Of a DNA stretch of 15,863 bases, positions 13,591 to 15,863 are shown one piece after another. The notes beneath the pieces were generated by a model, which had not been told where the DNA came from, ran no database searches, and saw only the letters and a list, made by a program, of their open reading frames with translations. The stretch is from Christensenella sp. UBA7597 (GTDB lineage: Bacteria; Bacillota; Clostridia; Christensenellales; Borkfalkiaceae), in contig DLQW01000048.1 of assembly GCA_002474405.1 (NCBI GenBank), positions 1 to 15,863 of the forward strand, in the 5' to 3' direction. The translations under genes were made by a program, and so were the position numbers. Numbering within the stretch: position 1 is the first letter of the stretch; every line of letters begins with the position of its first letter.

Positions 13591-14529
13591 ATGAAAAAAT
13601 CTTCTATTCTCGGCACCGCATTGCTGCTTACCGCCACAATCGTATGGGGCGTGGCGTTCGTCGCGCAAACCAGCGCGTCCGATAAAATCGGCTCGTTCAC
13701 ATTCAACGCCGCCCGCGCGCTTATTGCCGCCGTGCTTTTAAGCGCCATTGTCGCCGTCAAAGAACCCGTCGTAAAGAAACGCGCCCTGAAAGCCGACCAA
13801 CCCTACGATAAACCCGCACGCATGAAAAGACTGAAAAAATCGTTGATAACGGGCGCAATCGGCGGTGTGGCGCTGTTTGCCGCCGTCAATTTTCAGCAGT
13901 TCGGCATCGAAAAATACCCGTCCGATACCTCGGCGTCGGGCAGAGCCGGTTTTTTAACGGCAACGTACGTCGTGTTCGTGGCGGCGTATACGGCAATCCG
14001 GCATAAAAAAATTCACCCGCTCACCGTGCTTTCGTGCGTGGGGTGCGTAGGCGGCATGTACCTTCTTTGCGTGCACGGCGGAGTGCAGAAAATCTATTTC
14101 GGCGACCTGCTTGAAATTTTCGGCGCCCTGTGCTTCGCGGCGCAGATTTTAATCATCGATAAATTTTCCGATACCGACGGTGTGGCGTTTTCCTGCGCGC
14201 AGTTCTGGGTGGTGGCGATTTTGTCCGTAATCGGCGCGGCGATTTTCGAAGAGGTAAACTTAACCGATTTAAAAGCCGCATGGCTGCCCGTCGTATATGC
14301 GGGCGTCATGTCCAGCTGCGTGGGCTACACGTTTCAGATTCTGGGGCAAAAATACGTAAAACCCGCCGTAGCGTCGGTGATTATGAGCCTTGAATCGGTT
14401 TTTGCGGCGCTTGCGGGGTGGGTGATACTGAAGGAAACGCTTTCCGCCGTAGAACTTTGCGGCTGTGCGCTGGTATTTATATCGGTGGTTATCTCTCAGC
14501 TCGCCCCCGCGGAAGAACCCAAAAATTAA
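13591..14529 (+). CDS. EamA/RhaT-family (DMT superfamily) membrane transporter
   Basis: 312-residue integral membrane protein with about ten hydrophobic segments, near residues 6-26, 36-56, 84-103, 117-137, 145-162, 170-188, 199-219, 229-248, 257-279 and 285-303, as in two EamA repeats of five. Family marks are ATIVWGVAFVAQ (15-26) near the N-terminus and SLESVFAALAGWVILKE (266-282) in the second repeat. The loop 57-83 is long and basic, which places it in the cytoplasm. The superfamily exports or imports amino acids, nucleotide precursors, sugars or drugs; the substrate cannot be told from sequence. An AAGGAA site lies about 11 bases upstream of the ATG. It is surrounded on both sides by hairpin repeats, so it is likely a separate unit. 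No clear promoter was found. Confidence 0.92.
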   Translation: MKKSSILGTALLLTATIVWGVAFVAQTSASDKIGSFTFNAARALIAAVLLSAIVAVKEPVVKKRALKADQPYDKPARMKRLKKSLITGAIGGVALFAAVNFQQFGIEKYPSDTSASGRAGFLTATYVVFVAAYTAIRHKKIHPLTVLSCVGCVGGMYLLCVHGGVQKIYFGDLLEIFGALCFAAQILIIDKFSDTDGVAFSCAQFWVVAILSVIGAAIFEEVNLTDLKAAWLPVVYAGVMSSCVGYTFQILGQKYVKPAVASVIMSLESVFAALAGWVILKETLSAVELCGCALVFISVVISQLAPAEEPKN

Positions 14530-14643
14530 AGCCTATTTCATAGGCTTCCCCTTGCTTGCAAAATTTTATGCAGGCAAAAATTGTCAGCCACTTCGTGGCT
14601 TCCCCTTGGGGGGAAGCTCCGCGCGAAGCGCGGTGATGAGGGG
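14530..14643 (+). repeat. Composite hairpin repeat, modules D and A, after the transporter
   Basis: Starts at the base after the transporter stop. AGCCTAT-TTC-ATAGGCT (14530-14546) is followed by TTGCTTGCA (14552-14560)/TGCAGGCAA (14569-14577). Then the shared GGCAAAAATTGTCAGCC and H1, AGCCAC-TTC-GTGGCT (14586-14600). Then module A: GCTTCCCC-TT-GGGGGGAAGC (14598-14617), CCGCGC-GAA-GCGCGG (14619-14633) and tail TGATGAGGGGCG. The rest of the 303-base gap to the hydrolase holds the insertion below and an AT-rich leader. Confidence 0.85.
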
Positions 14644-14722
14644 CGTAGCATATTATGCAAAGCCCATTTTTGATTTTCTGAATATTTTTAACAAAAAATT
14701 TCTGAAAATCAAGGGGCGTAGC
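14639..14722 (+). mobile_element. Putative 73-bp insertion with 11-bp direct repeats inside a module-A tail
   Basis: AGGGGCGTAGC occurs at 14639-14649 and again at 14712-14722. After the second copy the sequence CTTGTTTTCTGATTG continues as in the other module-A tails. Between them lies an AT-rich stretch that ends in a long imperfect hairpin, TGATTTTCTGAA (14671-14682) against TTCTGAAAATCA (14700-14711). The pattern fits a small insertion with duplicated target, but a slippage or tandem duplication could also give it. Confidence 0.45.
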
Positions 14723-14832
14723 TTGTTTTCTGATTGTTTGTCAAAATTAACTTTGAAAAAAATTCCCCGACAAAGGCGCGGTTTCATCCCCAGAAAAACA
14801 AAAATTTTTTTACAAAAGGAGCTAAAAAACAA

Positions 14833-15642
14833 ATGCGGTTAATCATTCTCGGCACGGGCAATGCCGCCGTTACAAAATGCTACAACACCTGTTTTCTGCT
14901 GGAAGAAAACGGCAAATATTTTTTAACCGACGCGGGCGGCGGCAACGGCGTGTTTACGCAGCTTGAAAAAGCGGGCGTCGCGTGGCAGAACGTGCGCGAT
15001 ATTTTCATTACGCATAAGCACGTAGATCATTTGCTCGGCGTGGTGTGGTTTGTCAGAAAAATTTGCCAAAGCATGAGCGAGGGCAAATACGATGGCGAAG
15101 CGCGCATTTACGGGCACGCCGAAGTGCTTGCGCTGCTGAAAGATTTTTCAATGCGGCTTTACCCCGCAAAGCAGACGAAATATATCGGCGACAGATTGCA
15201 TTTTATCGAGGTGCAGGACGGCGAAACGCGCGAAATCATCGGCAGAAAAACCACGTTTTTCGATATACGCTCCACCAAAGCAAAGCAGTTCGGCTTTTGT
15301 ATGCGTTACGATCTTGCGGACGAAAGCAAAAAGCTCACCTGCTGCGGCGACGAGCCGTATAACGAGTGCGAGAGGAAATACGCCGAAAACAGCGAATGGC
15401 TGATGCACGAGGCGTTCTGCCTGTATGAGGAGCGCGAAAAATTTTCTCCGTATGAAAAGCACCATTCCACCGTGAAAGACGCGGCAGAGCTTGCGGAAAC
15501 GCTGGACGTGAAGAATCTGATACTGTATCATACGGAAGATAAAAATCTTGCGCAGCGTAAAGAATTATACACCGCCGAGGGCGCGCGGTATTATCACGGC
15601 AATCTCTACGTCCCGAACGACCTTGAAACTTTCGAATTATAA
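14833..15642 (+). CDS. Metallo-beta-lactamase-fold hydrolase, ribonuclease Z-like
   Basis: 269-residue protein from the ATG at 14833. AAAAGGAG lies upstream, and the longer open frame starting at 14734 lies in AT-rich leader. It opens MRLIILGTGNAAVTKCYNTC, typical of RNase Z-like enzymes. The metal site has THKHVDH (H61, H63, D65, H66; 60-66), CGDEPYNE with D173, MHEAFC (H192) and HHSTVKDA (H210, H211), with a further H233 in YHTEDKN. Where tRNase Z usually has a fifth His before the GD motif, the segment is RSTKAKQFGF (146-155), without a His. I believe this is normal for a Clostridia subfamily. It is likely a phosphodiesterase or hydrolase; a tRNA 3'-processing role is unproven. Repeats flank it on both sides. 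Confidence 0.85.
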   Translation: MRLIILGTGNAAVTKCYNTCFLLEENGKYFLTDAGGGNGVFTQLEKAGVAWQNVRDIFITHKHVDHLLGVVWFVRKICQSMSEGKYDGEARIYGHAEVLALLKDFSMRLYPAKQTKYIGDRLHFIEVQDGETREIIGRKTTFFDIRSTKAKQFGFCMRYDLADESKKLTCCGDEPYNECERKYAENSEWLMHEAFCLYEEREKFSPYEKHHSTVKDAAELAETLDVKNLILYHTEDKNLAQRKELYTAEGARYYHGNLYVPNDLETFEL

Positions 15643-15660
15643 TTCTTGCCGCATTTCTTG

Positions 15661-15796
15661 GCTTCCCCTTCGGGGCGGGCATTGCCCGTTTCGTAACGGA
15701 CTGTTGCAAACTGTTTGAAATTTCGAATAACTGCCTTTGATACAGCCTTCCCCCCAGGGGGAAGGTGCTGAGCGTAAGCGAAGCAGATGAGGGGCG
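15661..15796 (+). repeat. Composite hairpin repeat, modules C and A, after the hydrolase
   Basis: Module C: CCCC-TTC-GGGG (15665-15675), CGGGC-ATT-GCCCG (15676-15688) and linker GTAACGGACTGTTGCAAAC (from 15692). A variant module A follows: CCTTCCCCC-CA-GGGGGAAGG (15746-15765), then TGCT...AGCA and tail AGATGAGGGGCG. The order and spacing match 10805-10950. The hydrolase has no separate terminator, so this element probably forms its mRNA 3' end region. Confidence 0.8.
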
Positions 15797-15863
15797 TTCC
15801 ATATACGGTTAGTAGAGTAGAACTCTCGGGCTCGGCTTCCCTTTCGGGGAGGCTCTGCCGCGT
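15797..15863 (+). repeat. Further hairpin module cut by the window end
   Basis: GCTTCCC (15835-15841) pairs with GGGAGGC (15847-15853), including one G-U pair. This resembles the GCTTCCC start of the modules to the left. The sequence ends before it can be classified. No gene is seen in 15643-15863. Confidence 0.4.

Noticed and set aside
15335..15802. Minus-strand 155-codon frame overlapping the hydrolase and the repeats
   Set aside because: It is antisense to a gene with intact metal-site motifs and includes repeat-derived sequence.

Overview
The window looks like a chromosomal housekeeping segment of a Gram-positive, Clostridia-type bacterium (Bacillota). The gene pairs fmt-rsmB-rlmN-rpe, rpmB/asp23-fakA and recG are the remains of the well-known Bacillota cluster fmt-rsmB-rlmN-prpC-prkC-rsgA-rpe-...-rpmB-asp23-fakA-recG. 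Further support comes from the four-cysteine L28 protein, the Asp23 and FakA families, a lipoprotein with a Clostridia-style HTYGEW/CxxC module, and AGGAGG-type ribosome binding sites. I would guess an uncultured gut lineage, but the sequence does not fix the genus.

Layout. (1) 79-4092: a tight plus-strand operon. fmt, rsmB and rlmN overlap by ATGA, rpe follows after 47 bases, and a strong terminator lies at 4242-4273. These genes cover initiator-tRNA formylation, 16S and 23S rRNA methylation, and the pentose phosphate pathway. (2) 4285-5340: an M19-type dipeptidase gene with a GTG start and no ribosome site of its own. It overlaps the end of a 23-codon ORF whose Shine-Dalgarno is perfect but can be hidden in a hairpin. 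(3) 5429-7803, minus strand: a large lipoprotein of unknown function with its own promoter and terminator. (4) 7815-8690: a tandem array of three hairpin units, rpmB (minus strand) with its terminator, and the divergent rpmB/asp23 control region with two good promoters. (5) 8691-13133, plus strand: asp23, two consecutive terminators, fakA, repeats, recG. (6) 13134-15863: an EamA transporter and a metallo-beta-lactamase-fold hydrolase set among dense hairpin repeats.

The known genes are ordinary. The parts most worth a second look are non-coding. First, a mosaic family of stem-loop modules (called A, B, C and D here) fills the gaps after fakA, recG, the transporter and the hydrolase. All copies lie on the same strand, and one stem keeps its pairing through sequence change. 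Second, one copy of this family seems to be interrupted by a 73-base insertion with 11-base direct repeats. Third, a three-unit array between rpmB and the lipoprotein gene can fold into branched hairpins ending in A and T runs. Fourth, the dipeptidase leader has a hidden Shine-Dalgarno and an overlapping small ORF. No tRNA, rRNA, CRISPR array, transposase or phage gene was seen.
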